Below are positions 1 to 7,925 of a DNA stretch of 9,773 bases, piece by piece. A model generated the notes under the pieces. The model was given only the letters and a program-made list of their open reading frames with translations. It made no database searches and was not told the DNA's origin. The DNA is from a candidate division GN15 bacterium (lineage in GTDB: Bacteria; Zixibacteria; MSB-5A5; GN15; FEB-12). The translations under genes were made by a program, and so were the position numbers. Location: positions 1 to 9,773 of the forward strand of contig WJKG01000118.1 of NCBI GenBank assembly GCA_014729205.1, written 5' to 3'. How positions within the stretch are numbered: the first letter of the stretch is position 1; each line of letters opens with the position of its first letter.

Positions 1-1186
1 CACCGAACTCCTTGTCGGGCATCGAAACCACGACCGCCTGCTCAACACCATCGATTCGGCCCAACGCCGCTTCTATCTGTTCAGGATGGATATTCTCCCC
101 GCCTGAGACAAACATGTTGTCGATACGGCCGGAAACGACCAGGTTATCGTCCGTGTCGAAATGGCCACAGTCACCGGTGTGATACCATCCATCGGAGTCG
201 ATTGCATCGATAACCGGTCCCGATTCATCGATCAGCCGCCGAAACAGGCACTCCCCACGGACGAGAATCTCGCCGTCGTCAGCGATCATTAGCTCGCGAT
301 ATGGTAGTACTCTTCCTGCCGTGTGCCATTGTTCGGTCGCTCCCAAAGAGGTGGTACAGACCTGCGAAGCCATCTCAGTCAGACCGTAGCTGGTTGCCAT
401 GCGCAGATTCAGATCCTTTGCCTGCGCGACCAGCGAGGCGCTTAGCGGCCCTCCGCCAACCAAAATGGCGCGAGCGCTCTTGAGATAGGGAAGGACAGTA
501 TCATCCTGGAGCAATCGATACAACTGAGTCGGTACCAGCGAGAGATGAGTCGGCCGCATCTCGGCCACTGTTTCCGAGAGTGTCCAGTCCGCTGCCGGGA
601 CGGCAATGCTTGCACCCGCCACCAGGCAGCGTACCAGTATGGCAAGGCCGCCTACGTGGTAGAGCGGAAGGGCCAGTAACCATCGATCCAATGACTCCAG
701 AGCGATATTCTGTGCTGAACCCGATGCGGAGTAGTAATGAGCACCAAGGGTGTGCAGTGCTGCGCGAGGTCGACCAGTAGTTCCCGAGGTCAGCATCACA
801 GTAGCCTCGCGATCCAGAGACCACCCGTCGCCAGTCACGGGTAAGACGGAACCGTCCGCAAGCGGGATCTCGCGGAGCGTTCTCGATACGCCAAGCCAAC
901 GGTTGTATTCCCCCGTCTGCCCCGGGGTAAGCTTGTCCGAAAGCGGGCAGGCCACAGCTTTCAGCCTCCACAGTGCCAGTATGCACTCGATCGTATCGCG
1001 GGGCGACAGACCCTGTAAAGCTACTCGATCGGACTCTTTGACACCATCCATACCCAGCACCGCGGCAAGCTTGGCAACGGTGCCATAGAGGTCTCCATAG
1101 GTAATAGACTGGTCGGGAAGCACCAGGAACGGGCGTTCCGGTTCTGCCTCGGCGTTGGTAGTGAGAGGATCAGGGGTACGTATCAC
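1..1186 (-). CDS. menE: o-succinylbenzoate-CoA ligase (MenE), 3' part missing
   Basis: This acyl-adenylating enzyme activates o-succinylbenzoate with ATP and joins it to CoA, making the substrate of MenB. I translated 395 residues before the left edge of the window; the family is usually about 450-500, so the C-terminal cap is missing. ANL-superfamily motifs appear in order: the phosphate-binding loop TSGTTGRPRA (about 133-142), GGGPLS (244-249), SYGLTEMAS (266-274), YHTGD (335-339) and GRIDNMFVSGGENI (353-366). The catalytic lysine of the C-terminal domain would lie beyond the edge. The start is GTG at 1186: the codon two positions upstream in this frame is a TAG stop (1192-1190), and the first internal ATG comes only at residue 46, after conserved sequence. 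The gene overlaps the end of menC by 17 bp and has no strong Shine-Dalgarno sequence, which fits translation coupled to menC. Oddity: both loop lysines of the common TSGTTGKPKG form are arginine here. Identity is near certain from motifs plus context. Confidence 0.95.
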   Translation of the reverse strand, partial: MIRTPDPLTTNAEAEPERPFLVLPDQSITYGDLYGTVAKLAAVLGMDGVKESDRVALQGLSPRDTIECILALWRLKAVACPLSDKLTPGQTGEYNRWLGVSRTLREIPLADGSVLPVTGDGWSLDREATVMLTSGTTGRPRAALHTLGAHYYSASGSAQNIALESLDRWLLALPLYHVGGLAILVRCLVAGASIAVPAADWTLSETVAEMRPTHLSLVPTQLYRLLQDDTVLPYLKSARAILVGGGPLSASLVAQAKDLNLRMATSYGLTEMASQVCTTSLGATEQWHTAGRVLPYRELMIADDGEILVRGECLFRRLIDESGPVIDAIDSDGWYHTGDCGHFDTDDNLVVSGRIDNMFVSGGENIHPEQIEAALGRIDGVEQAVVVSMPDKEFG

Positions 1187-2276
1187 ATTCTACTTTCTGT
1201 AAGCGGTCCATCTTCGGTTCACAGTCCTTCCCTGCCAGTTGATCAAGCCGGATTTCTCCGGGATGCGTGTATATATCGCCAATCAGGATGTCTTCTGCAA
1301 GCCATCGGCGTGTGTCGAGTCCAACCGCTGTCTTGCGCGGCGTCACTACCGAGGCCAGCTGCGCCAGTGAGGCCAAACCCAGGCCGGATTCAAACATGCT
1401 GGTCACTACCGGGGTGGCCCCCATCGCCACCGCCGCCCGTGCGAAGGCCATTGATCGCTCAATCCCCAGCAGCGTCGGTTTGAGGATCACGGCTGTCAGC
1501 GCCGGCAGTTCGCGAAGCATCGTGGGAGTAGTGCTCAGGAGGGATTCATCGATAGCAACCGAAGCATCGGGCTGGCTGCGAAGCAACTGGCTCAGGTTCG
1601 ATATACCGCTCACTGGCTCTTCCATATACTCGATCCCGAGCCTGCTTACCTTCTCTAATAGCTGTAACGCTGTATGCACCTCGAAAGTGCCGTTGGCGTC
1701 CAGACGGAGTTTGACATCTGGGCCAACAGTATCGCGCACTCTCTCAATCAGTTCAACAGCTTCAGCCAAACCGTTGCGCCCGATCTTCAATTTGACTGTG
1801 CGATACCCCTGCGATACCGCCTCTTTCGCCTGCTTTAGCATTGAAGACGCGTTGCCCGCCAACAGGGCGTTGACTTCGACCCCCTCGCTCGGTGAATCCG
1901 TCAAAAGGCGGCCTATCGAGCACCCACGGGACGAGGCTAATAGTGACAGTGTTGCCATCTCGATACCACAGCGAACCGAAGGAGCCAGGTTATGCTGTCC
2001 CAGCCACTGCTCGAATGCACCTGAGAGTTCTTCCAGATGCAAAGGGACTTCCTGACTCAGGGCTCCCCAGCGCCATTTGACAGCCTGCTGCTCACATTCA
2101 GCCAGTGATTCCGGACTGAATCCCGGCAGGGGTGCAATCTCACCCAGACCCGTATGTTCCGCCTCGTCAGTCATCCTGATCACAAGGCCTTCGCGATGCG
2201 TCAGGCTCGCATCTGATGTAACCGGACGTGCCAACTGCAAGCGATAGCGAAACAGGTCTATTGATGTCAATTTCAT
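1170..2276 (-). CDS. menC: o-succinylbenzoate synthase (MenC)
   Basis: This enolase-superfamily enzyme dehydrates SHCHC to o-succinylbenzoate, the fourth step of the pathway. The protein is 368 residues, normal for the family. Numbered from the ATG at 2276, the barrel active site is complete: the KxK pair in VKLKIG (K162, K164), metal ligands in RLDANG (D193), YMEEP (E219/E220) and VAIDES (D243), and the second-half lysine in ILKPTLLG (K266). The late SMFESGLG segment (about 293-300) matches the usual OSBS pattern. The N-terminal capping domain carries GLGEIAPLPGFS (about 43-54), also typical. Two starts are possible. ATG at 2276 makes a 4-bp ATGA overlap with the menA stop and has GGGATGG a few bases upstream. 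ATG at 2285 would add only Met-Asp-Asp. I prefer 2276 because it matches the junction style elsewhere in this operon. Some family members also racemise N-acylamino acids, but the men context supports OSBS as the main role. Confidence 0.95.
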   Translation of the reverse strand: MKLTSIDLFRYRLQLARPVTSDASLTHREGLVIRMTDEAEHTGLGEIAPLPGFSPESLAECEQQAVKWRWGALSQEVPLHLEELSGAFEQWLGQHNLAPSVRCGIEMATLSLLASSRGCSIGRLLTDSPSEGVEVNALLAGNASSMLKQAKEAVSQGYRTVKLKIGRNGLAEAVELIERVRDTVGPDVKLRLDANGTFEVHTALQLLEKVSRLGIEYMEEPVSGISNLSQLLRSQPDASVAIDESLLSTTPTMLRELPALTAVILKPTLLGIERSMAFARAAVAMGATPVVTSMFESGLGLASLAQLASVVTPRKTAVGLDTRRWLAEDILIGDIYTHPGEIRLDQLAGKDCEPKMDRLQKVECDTYP

Positions 2277-3166
2277 ATCATCCATCCCACGGAGAAGAGA
2301 ACCGCAAACAGAAGCAGTAACTTGCCGGTTGTTGCCAGAACGTTGTTGAGTCGCGGACCATCAACAGTGGCGCAGACCGTGCGGAAGGTCGGGATCGCGA
2401 TCAAAGGGACCACCAGTGTTAACAGCACCCAGATGGATGCCTTGTGTGCAATACATAGTGCGGTTGGAATCAGGCTGCCAATCACGACCGCCAGCACGTA
2501 TTCCATTCGTCCGAAAGTCCGACCGAACCGTGCTGCCAGAGTGCGTTTGTTGGCCCGGCGGTCGCTATCTATGTCACGAAGGTTATTCACCGCCAGTATG
2601 GCCACCGAGAACAGGCCGGGGGAGAGGCCGGCTATCAGCACTGTCGCGTCGATCGTCAGCGCTTGCACGTAATAGGTGCCACCGACCGCTACCGGCCCGA
2701 AGAAGACCAGCACGAAGATCTCGCCGAGTCCATTGTAGCCCAGCGGATACGGGCCCGCCGTGTAGAGTATGCCAAACAGAATGGACAACAGCCCGATCAC
2801 GACAATCGGCCAGCCGCCGCGCACGACCAGGTAGATTCCGATCACGAAGGCGGCCCCGAACACAATCGCCGTTGCAGTACGCATCGCTGACGGGGACACC
2901 AATCCCGCCTGGGTCACGCGAAGTGGCCCCAGTCGCTCGCCCTCATCGGCTCCCTTGGTATAGTCGTAGTAGTCGTTGGCGTAATTGGTGCCAATCTGAA
3001 TAAGCATCGCCCCGGCCAGTGCCGCCAGCGCCGCCCAGAGCTGAAAGGTGCCATCAACCGCGGCCATTGCTGTCCCCATAAACACCGGGGCCATAGCCGC
3101 CCAGAGTGTCTTGGGGCGGGCCGCCAGCACCCAGACCGCAATGCTACCGGGCTGTTCGTCCGCCAT
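2273..3166 (-). CDS. menA: 1,4-dihydroxy-2-naphthoate polyprenyltransferase (MenA)
   Basis: This UbiA-family integral membrane enzyme attaches the polyprenyl tail to DHNA with loss of CO2, giving demethylmenaquinone. The protein is 297 residues and mostly hydrophobic, consistent with eight or nine membrane helices. The N-terminus contains ARPKTL (16-21), characteristic of MenA. The first Asp-rich motif is NDYYDYTKGAD (64-74), followed by RLGPLRVTQAGLV (78-90). The second is NNLRDIDSDRRANKRTLAARFG (about 194-215). These two Asp-rich loops bind the magnesium-diphosphate of the prenyl donor. The frame stays open upstream into menB, but the ATG at 3166 is chosen because it gives the usual MenA N-terminus and lies just after TAAGGAGG. 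The menB stop is 8 bp upstream, and the menA TGA overlaps the menC ATG. Tail length cannot be told from sequence. Confidence 0.96.
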   Translation of the reverse strand: MADEQPGSIAVWVLAARPKTLWAAMAPVFMGTAMAAVDGTFQLWAALAALAGAMLIQIGTNYANDYYDYTKGADEGERLGPLRVTQAGLVSPSAMRTATAIVFGAAFVIGIYLVVRGGWPIVVIGLLSILFGILYTAGPYPLGYNGLGEIFVLVFFGPVAVGGTYYVQALTIDATVLIAGLSPGLFSVAILAVNNLRDIDSDRRANKRTLAARFGRTFGRMEYVLAVVIGSLIPTALCIAHKASIWVLLTLVVPLIAIPTFRTVCATVDGPRLNNVLATTGKLLLLFAVLFSVGWMI

Positions 3167-3169
3167 GGG

Positions 3170-3176
3170 CCTCCTT
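3170..3176 (-). promoter_or_regulatory. Shine-Dalgarno of menA
   Basis: AAGGAGG, read on the minus strand, is a near-perfect anti-16S match, and its first base-pairs overlap the TAA stop of menB (3177-3175). Only three bases (CCC) separate it from the menA ATG, which is shorter than the usual 5-9. The placement suggests that ribosomes finishing menB can reinitiate on menA. Confidence 0.7.
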
Positions 3177-3993
3177 ACGGTTGACGGGGGAACTTGGAGA
3201 AGTCCGGTTTGCGCTTTTCGACAAAAGCGTTGCGCCCCTCTTGTCCCTCCGGTGTCATATAGAACAACATGGTGGCATTGCCGGCCAGCTCCTGCAGTCC
3301 CGCTTGGCCGTCGCAGTCGGCATTCAATGCTGCCTTCAGACAGCGGATGGCAATTGGCGAATTGGCCAGAATCTCCCGGCACCACTGCAGCGTTTCTTCC
3401 TCCAATCGCTCATAGGGCACAACCGTATTGACCAAACCCATATCAAGGGCCTGCTGCGCGTTGTACTGACGGCAAAGAAACCAGATTTCACGGGCCTTCT
3501 TCTGGCCGACAATTCGCGCCATGAAGCTGGCGCCGTAGCCACCATCGAACGACCCCACTTTGGGACCCGTCTGGCCGAAGATGGCGTTGTCAGCGGCAAT
3601 CGTCAGATCGCACATCAGGTGCAACACGTGTCCGCCGCCAATGGCATATCCGGCTACCATGGCGACAATCGGCTTGGGGCAGGTCCGCATCTGGCGCTGG
3701 AAATCGAGGACATTGAGGCGATTGACCCCGGTGTCGTCCCGGTAGCCCGTTTCCCCGCGGATCTTCTGGTCGCCGCCGGAGCAGAACGCCTTTTCACCCT
3801 GCCCGGTGAGAATAACCACCCCGATTTCGGCATCCTCGCGAGCATCAGCCAAAGCCTGGCTCATCTCAAACACCGTCTGTGGACGGAAGGCATTGCGCAC
3901 CTGAGGGCGGTTGATGGTAATCTTAGCGATTCCCTCTGCCTTGTGATAGAGGATATCCTGGTACTCACCTGCTTCTTTCCAGTCGATTGCCAT
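3175..3993 (-). CDS. menB: 1,4-dihydroxy-2-naphthoyl-CoA synthase (MenB)
   Basis: This crotonase-fold enzyme performs the intramolecular Claisen-type ring closure of o-succinylbenzoyl-CoA to DHNA-CoA. The protein is 272 residues, typical of the family. Visible signatures are NRPQVRNAF (28-36), the first oxyanion-hole segment AFCSGGDQKIRGETGY (69-84), the second one AGYAIGGGHVLHLMCDL (114-130), QTGPKVGSFDGGYG (141-154) and REIWFLCRQYNAQQALDMGLVNTVVP (about 168-193). Asp150 in GSFDGG corresponds to the catalytic Asp of known MenB proteins. Gly143 in QTGP matches the bicarbonate-dependent type I class; type II enzymes carry Asp there. The frame extends upstream into menH, but ATG 3993 gives the standard N-terminus MAIDWKEAGEY. 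It lies 7 bp after the menH stop, with AGGAG very close (1 base) and AAAGGA 10 bases upstream. It forms part of the coupled operon with menA downstream. Confidence 0.97.
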   Translation of the reverse strand: MAIDWKEAGEYQDILYHKAEGIAKITINRPQVRNAFRPQTVFEMSQALADAREDAEIGVVILTGQGEKAFCSGGDQKIRGETGYRDDTGVNRLNVLDFQRQMRTCPKPIVAMVAGYAIGGGHVLHLMCDLTIAADNAIFGQTGPKVGSFDGGYGASFMARIVGQKKAREIWFLCRQYNAQQALDMGLVNTVVPYERLEEETLQWCREILANSPIAIRCLKAALNADCDGQAGLQELAGNATMLFYMTPEGQEGRNAFVEKRKPDFSKFPRQP

Positions 3994-4000
3994 ACTCCTG

Positions 4001-4798
4001 TCATCCTTTTCGCAGAAGACGCCGCAGCGCCGATGTGAACGCTTCCGGCCGTTCCTCATGTGTGTTGTGCCCGGCGCCCTCAATGATCGTAGTTGTCAAA
4101 CGTGAGTTGTGCTCGGTCATTCGCCGGGCGATTTGGCGGAATTTATCATCATTCTCCCCGACAATCAAGTGCATGGGACAGCTCACCGATGCGAGCTTCT
4201 CCCACAGCGGCGGCTGAACCCCGGTGCCCATCATACGCAAGGAAAGCGCCAGTCCCTTTGGATCCTGACGACCGCGACGGGCAATAACCTGCTGCAGTTG
4301 CTCCTTATCTGCAGCCAGCGTGGTAAACAAGGGCTGGCTGTACCACCAGGTCAAAAACTGTTCGAGAGGTTCGCTTTCCAGGCGCTCGGCAAGGGCTTCA
4401 TCGTGAAGGCGCCGCTGCCGACGTTCCTGTTCGCCCTGCAATCCGGGCGAACCGGACTCGATTACTACACCGTTGAGCAGCTTCGGATAATGAACTGCCA
4501 GATATAGAGCCAGTCGTCCACCCATGGAGTAGCCTGCAAGAGATATCGGCCTCCCAAAACCCTCGATAACCTCGGCCAGCGCATCGGCGACCCGGGGCAT
4601 GGCAAAGAAATTCTCATGGTCAAATGTCACCGTCCGTCCGTGGCCGGGAAGGTCGACCGCACAGCAATAGTAATCACCCTCCAGATGCTCCATGACCTCT
4701 GTCCAGTCGGCAACATCCCCCATGAAACCATGTAGCAGCCAGAGCGGAGGTTTGGTGGAATCCCCTCGACGAACGATATGCCACTGGTATTCGACCAT
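4001..4798 (-). CDS. menH: SHCHC synthase (MenH), alpha/beta hydrolase
   Basis: MenH removes pyruvate from SEPHCHC (the MenD product) to form SHCHC. The protein is 265 residues from ATG 4798. It has the alpha/beta-hydrolase pattern: oxyanion region LLHGFMGD (21-28), DLPGHG (49-54), nucleophile elbow GYSMGGRLAL (Ser91), then the Asp in GENDDKF (about Asp217) and the His in GAGHNTHEE (His244). The ESGSPGL segment (114-120) and the lid stretch EPLEQFLTWWYSQPLF (143-158) are typical of true MenH and distinguish it from generic esterases. The start ATG shares one base with the menD stop (TGATG). A TTG directly before it, at 4801, would add one residue and is less likely. The gene sits between menD and menB as in Escherichia coli and Bacillus, which supports the assignment. 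Confidence 0.94.
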   Translation of the reverse strand: MVEYQWHIVRRGDSTKPPLWLLHGFMGDVADWTEVMEHLEGDYYCCAVDLPGHGRTVTFDHENFFAMPRVADALAEVIEGFGRPISLAGYSMGGRLALYLAVHYPKLLNGVVIESGSPGLQGEQERRQRRLHDEALAERLESEPLEQFLTWWYSQPLFTTLAADKEQLQQVIARRGRQDPKGLALSLRMMGTGVQPPLWEKLASVSCPMHLIVGENDDKFRQIARRMTEHNSRLTTTIIEGAGHNTHEERPEAFTSALRRLLRKG

Positions 4799-6558
4799 CA
4801 ACCGCCCCGCAGCTCTTTCCGTATTGACTCCAGCAGCGATCTATGGTGCTCCAGGTTCGCTTGGCGATCACTGCGGACCTCGACAATAGCCGACTGCCGG
4901 TCACCGTGAAGGCGCTCTATGGACTCGATCAACTCATCATTCGAGCCTGGCGATGCATACGCAAGGCCGAATTGCGCGGCAGCCGAGGCGAAAGTAAGAC
5001 CGTGCGGTGTGCCAAAGAACGACTCAAAGACATCGTCACACTCCGCTACCGGCAAAAACTGGAATATCCCGCCACCATCATTGTTGATAGCCACCGTAAT
5101 CACCGGTTGTTTCGATTTGGCCATCATGGCCAGTGAGTTTAGATCGTGCAGGGCGGCCAAATCACCAATGAGCAGCGTCACTGACTTGTCCAACCCCGCG
5201 CCAAACCCGCAGGCACTGGCGATTGTCCCATCGATTCCGCTCGCTCCGCGGTTTGCCCCAACCTGCAGCCGCGGACCATTCGGTGCCACGAAACTGTCCA
5301 GATCGCGGATTGGCATGCTGCTGGCTGCCCACAAGCCGGTCCCTTCGGGAGCACATCTTGCGACTGCGCGAGCTACCGACGCTTCTGTGAGCTTGTTCGT
5401 GTCATCCAGCTCACGCCTCAATATGTCTTCGACAGCATGAGATTGTGATTGCCAATCGCTCAGCCATTCGGCGTTGGACGAGGTTGTGATCAGAGGCAGG
5501 ATCAAATCGCAAAAAGGCGCGAGATCCATGGTTACTCGCTCAGTTACTACGTGGTTGGGGTCGCTGCCGCGGTTGTGCGATGTGACATGTACATACCGGG
5601 TGGTAGGTATCCGGCTCAGGTACTGATGCAGCCGCTTGCTGGTTGGTTGCTCGCCCAGGTGCAGTACCGTCACCGGCTGCTGTTCTCCGGTCCGTGCCGC
5701 CAGAATGAGGTCGGCGTATGCGATTCGTTGCGGTACCTGCTGCCCGAATCGCAGGCCGGACTGAATGTCGGCGATCACCGGCCAGTTCAGACGCGTGGCA
5801 AGTCGTGAGATCGGCTCCAGTTGCGTCATTGTGTCGGGCCGACCAACGATGAGCAGTCCGTGCTCGGACTCGTTCAGATCGGCAGCGAGCCGGTCCAGAT
5901 CGCCTGGTTGCGACACGGCGTCTGACCTGGTATGTACTGTCAGCGGCCGCTCAGCGTCGAGCCAGACACCGACTGCCTGCAAGTAGTCGGCGAAATCAAC
6001 TGGAGCATCGATCGGTGCCAGTGGCTCGGGAAACGGACAATCCACATGCACCGGGCCGGCCGGAGTTGTCATCGCGTGGGACACCGCCCCGTCGATGGTG
6101 GAAAGCACGTACACTGGATTGACATCGTGGCTGGGACAACTGAACTGGTGGAACCACCGGACGTAACGACCAAACAAGTGCATCTGGTCAATTGTCTGAT
6201 TGGCCCCCGTATCCCACAACTCCGGTGGGCGGTTGGCGGTGAGAACGAGCATCGGTAGCCGTGACTGCCAGGCCTCAATGACTGCCGGGTAGTAGTTGGC
6301 GCCCGCCGTTCCGGAAGTGCATATTAACACCGCTGGCATGCCGGTCGCTCGCGCATAGCCCAGGGCACGAAAGGCGCTTCCACGCTCATCGAAATGGATG
6401 TGGCAATTCGTTCGGGGGTGTCGCGCGGCAGCGATTGTCAACGGAGTGTTGCGCGACCCGGGGGAGAGGCAGTATTCAGTGATACCATGACGGGCCAGTT
6501 CCTCCACCATGAGCGTCGCCCACAACTGGTTGATATTGGCCGCTGTCGTATCCATCAT
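4798..6558 (-). CDS. menD: SEPHCHC synthase (MenD), ThDP-dependent
   Basis: MenD is a thiamine-diphosphate enzyme that decarboxylates 2-oxoglutarate and adds the succinyl carbanion to isochorismate, the first committed step. The protein is 586 residues, usual length. In order: LSPGSRNTPL (31-40), HFDERGSAF (55-63) with Glu58 matching the cofactor-activating Glu, CTSGTAGANYYPAV (80-93), LTANRPPEL (106-114), NQTIDQMHLFG (120-130), the RGASGIDGTIASACGFGAG segment (about 437-455), and the ThDP/metal region GDLAALHDLNSL (465-476) to NNDGGGIF (492-499). FGTPHGLTF near 515-523 is also family-typical. Two adjacent ATGs lie at the menF stop: 6558 gives a 4-bp ATGA overlap and 6555 gives a 1-bp overlap and a protein one residue shorter. 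The frame is open further upstream inside menF, but that part does not resemble MenD. No strong Shine-Dalgarno is seen, so coupling to menF is likely. Confidence 0.97.
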   Translation of the reverse strand: MMDTTAANINQLWATLMVEELARHGITEYCLSPGSRNTPLTIAAARHPRTNCHIHFDERGSAFRALGYARATGMPAVLICTSGTAGANYYPAVIEAWQSRLPMLVLTANRPPELWDTGANQTIDQMHLFGRYVRWFHQFSCPSHDVNPVYVLSTIDGAVSHAMTTPAGPVHVDCPFPEPLAPIDAPVDFADYLQAVGVWLDAERPLTVHTRSDAVSQPGDLDRLAADLNESEHGLLIVGRPDTMTQLEPISRLATRLNWPVIADIQSGLRFGQQVPQRIAYADLILAARTGEQQPVTVLHLGEQPTSKRLHQYLSRIPTTRYVHVTSHNRGSDPNHVVTERVTMDLAPFCDLILPLITTSSNAEWLSDWQSQSHAVEDILRRELDDTNKLTEASVARAVARCAPEGTGLWAASSMPIRDLDSFVAPNGPRLQVGANRGASGIDGTIASACGFGAGLDKSVTLLIGDLAALHDLNSLAMMAKSKQPVITVAINNDGGGIFQFLPVAECDDVFESFFGTPHGLTFASAAAQFGLAYASPGSNDELIESIERLHGDRQSAIVEVRSDRQANLEHHRSLLESIRKELRGG

Positions 6559-7925
6559 GCGGTGAATGCCCCGAGTAGACTTCCCAGTTTTGCGTCGAGC
6601 TCCTGCCATTCGGCCTCGGCGGTGCTGCCATCGACGATTCCAGCGCCCACATAGAACAGCACCCGTTTCGGAGTGACCAGCGCCGAGCGGATCCCCACTG
6701 CGAACTCCGCTGCCTGGGCCGCCACCCATCCCACGGGACCGGCATACCACCCACGTTCTACCGGCGAGAGCTGCCGGAGTTCGCCAACGGCCTTGTCCAC
6801 CGGGTAGCCGGCTACCGCTGGAGTGGGGTGTAGTGTGGTCAAGATGTCAGCATCGTCGACTCCGGACTTCAAACGACCTCTGAAACGCTCGATGCGGTGC
6901 ATCAAGCGCGGTAGTCGGACGACCTGTGTTGTCTGATCGGTAGTGACCTCGTCGCAAAGTGTATGCAACGAGTCGGCTACATGGCGCGCCACAAATCCGT
7001 GCTCGCGCTTCTCCTTGTCGCACGACAGCAGTTCCGCCTCGCGTTCGGTGTCCTCGACATCGGTATGCCCCCGCTCCCGTGTGCCGGCGACGGCCTCGGA
7101 AGCAATGGTTGTTCCCCGACGGGCATACAGTCGCTCGGGCGACGCGCCCAGGAAGCAATAGCCCGGTTGGGGGCTGAGGCCAAAGAGGTAGGTGTTGGTC
7201 ATTGTCTCACGAAGTCGCGCCAGCACACTCCAGGGTTGAATCGGCCGATCGATTATCAGCGTACTCTGACGGTCCAATACCAGCTTTTCGAGCTCGCTGG
7301 CGCTCAGGGTTGGCAATATCCGTGTAAGCTGCTGTTGCCACGCCTCATAATCCGGCGTGTGCTGCAACTTCGATATTGCGAGGTTTGCCTTCATGCGCTC
7401 CAGATCGGCCATTTCGGCAAGTGTCGATGATTGCTCGTCGACAGCATCCAAGTTGCCCTCGGCAACATGGCAGGCGAGGATGGATTCCTCACCGGTCCGT
7501 GTTAACTCCCATTGCGGCAACACCAGATGCAATGTGCCAAATGGTCGCCAATCGTTGCTCAGGGGGCGTTTGGGGTCGAAACACATCCCGCCATAGTAGC
7601 GGCCCATCGCTGCTTCATACCCAAACCGGCTATGCAGTTCGCGCGTGAGTATGTCAGGTGAATCGGTTGGTGCCAGGGCGAGCTCGTCGGCGCACCCGAA
7701 GGCCGCATGCTCTGAATGCCCTTTGCGATCCCGCCAATAGAACAGGCCTGCACCTGAGCGCGCAGCCAGCCAGGCCAACGGGTCAACGGCAGGCAGTTTC
7801 ACCTCAAGACGAACAATCCTGTTGCCGTCACGATTAGCTCCGGAGTAGCCGCGCAGACTCTCCAGCAGCTCGCGAACAGCACCAGTCAGGTGCTCGCTGA
7901 TATGGTTACCAACTGCCGTCTTCAC
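6555..7925 (-). CDS. menF: Isochorismate synthase (MenF)
   Basis: MenF isomerises chorismate to isochorismate, diverting chorismate into menaquinone. The protein is 456 residues. The N-terminal half is variable as usual, and the chorismate-binding domain fills the C-terminal half. Visible there are LEKLVLDRQ with the general-base candidate Lys214, FLGASPERLYAR (258-269) with the acid candidate Glu264, ASEAVAGTRERG (275-286), the magnesium-ligand region EKREHGFV (Glu308), LHPTPAVAGYP (365-375), ERGWYAGPVGW (390-400), FAVGIRSAL (408-416) and YVGAGIVDGSTAEAEWQE (425-442). A base lysine at this position fits water-adding isochorismate synthases, not anthranilate synthase or ADC synthase. The start is GTG at 7925, forming a GTGA 4-bp overlap with the menG stop and preceded at good spacing by GGAGAG. 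An entC-type siderophore role is chemically possible, but the neighbours make menaquinone the clear pathway. Confidence 0.96.
   Translation of the reverse strand: MKTAVGNHISEHLTGAVRELLESLRGYSGANRDGNRIVRLEVKLPAVDPLAWLAARSGAGLFYWRDRKGHSEHAAFGCADELALAPTDSPDILTRELHSRFGYEAAMGRYYGGMCFDPKRPLSNDWRPFGTLHLVLPQWELTRTGEESILACHVAEGNLDAVDEQSSTLAEMADLERMKANLAISKLQHTPDYEAWQQQLTRILPTLSASELEKLVLDRQSTLIIDRPIQPWSVLARLRETMTNTYLFGLSPQPGYCFLGASPERLYARRGTTIASEAVAGTRERGHTDVEDTEREAELLSCDKEKREHGFVARHVADSLHTLCDEVTTDQTTQVVRLPRLMHRIERFRGRLKSGVDDADILTTLHPTPAVAGYPVDKAVGELRQLSPVERGWYAGPVGWVAAQAAEFAVGIRSALVTPKRVLFYVGAGIVDGSTAEAEWQELDAKLGSLLGAFTA

Noticed and set aside
501..986. Minus-strand frame of 161 codons inside menE
   Set aside because: It is an alternative frame on the same strand as menE. 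The menE frame is continuous from 1186 to the edge and carries all ligase motifs, so this frame is not coding.
1267..2055. Plus-strand open frame of 262 codons opposite menC
   Set aside because: It is Ser/Arg/Thr-rich with no motif and mirrors menC, whose active-site residues are all present on the other strand.
3167..3385. Possible 73-residue N-terminal extension of MenA
   Set aside because: The extra segment is the menB 3' end in another frame, is not MenA-like, and a strong Shine-Dalgarno lies just before ATG 3166.
3106..4038. Long plus-strand open frame of 310 codons opposite menB
   Set aside because: It is the complementary frame of the unmistakable menB and parts of its neighbours. 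Its protein has no recognisable motif, and the open frame reflects codon bias of the sense gene.
6559..6750. Possible 64-residue N-terminal extension of MenD
   Set aside because: It is arginine/glycine-rich out-of-frame menF sequence. Known MenD proteins begin near the MMDTTAANINQ segment.
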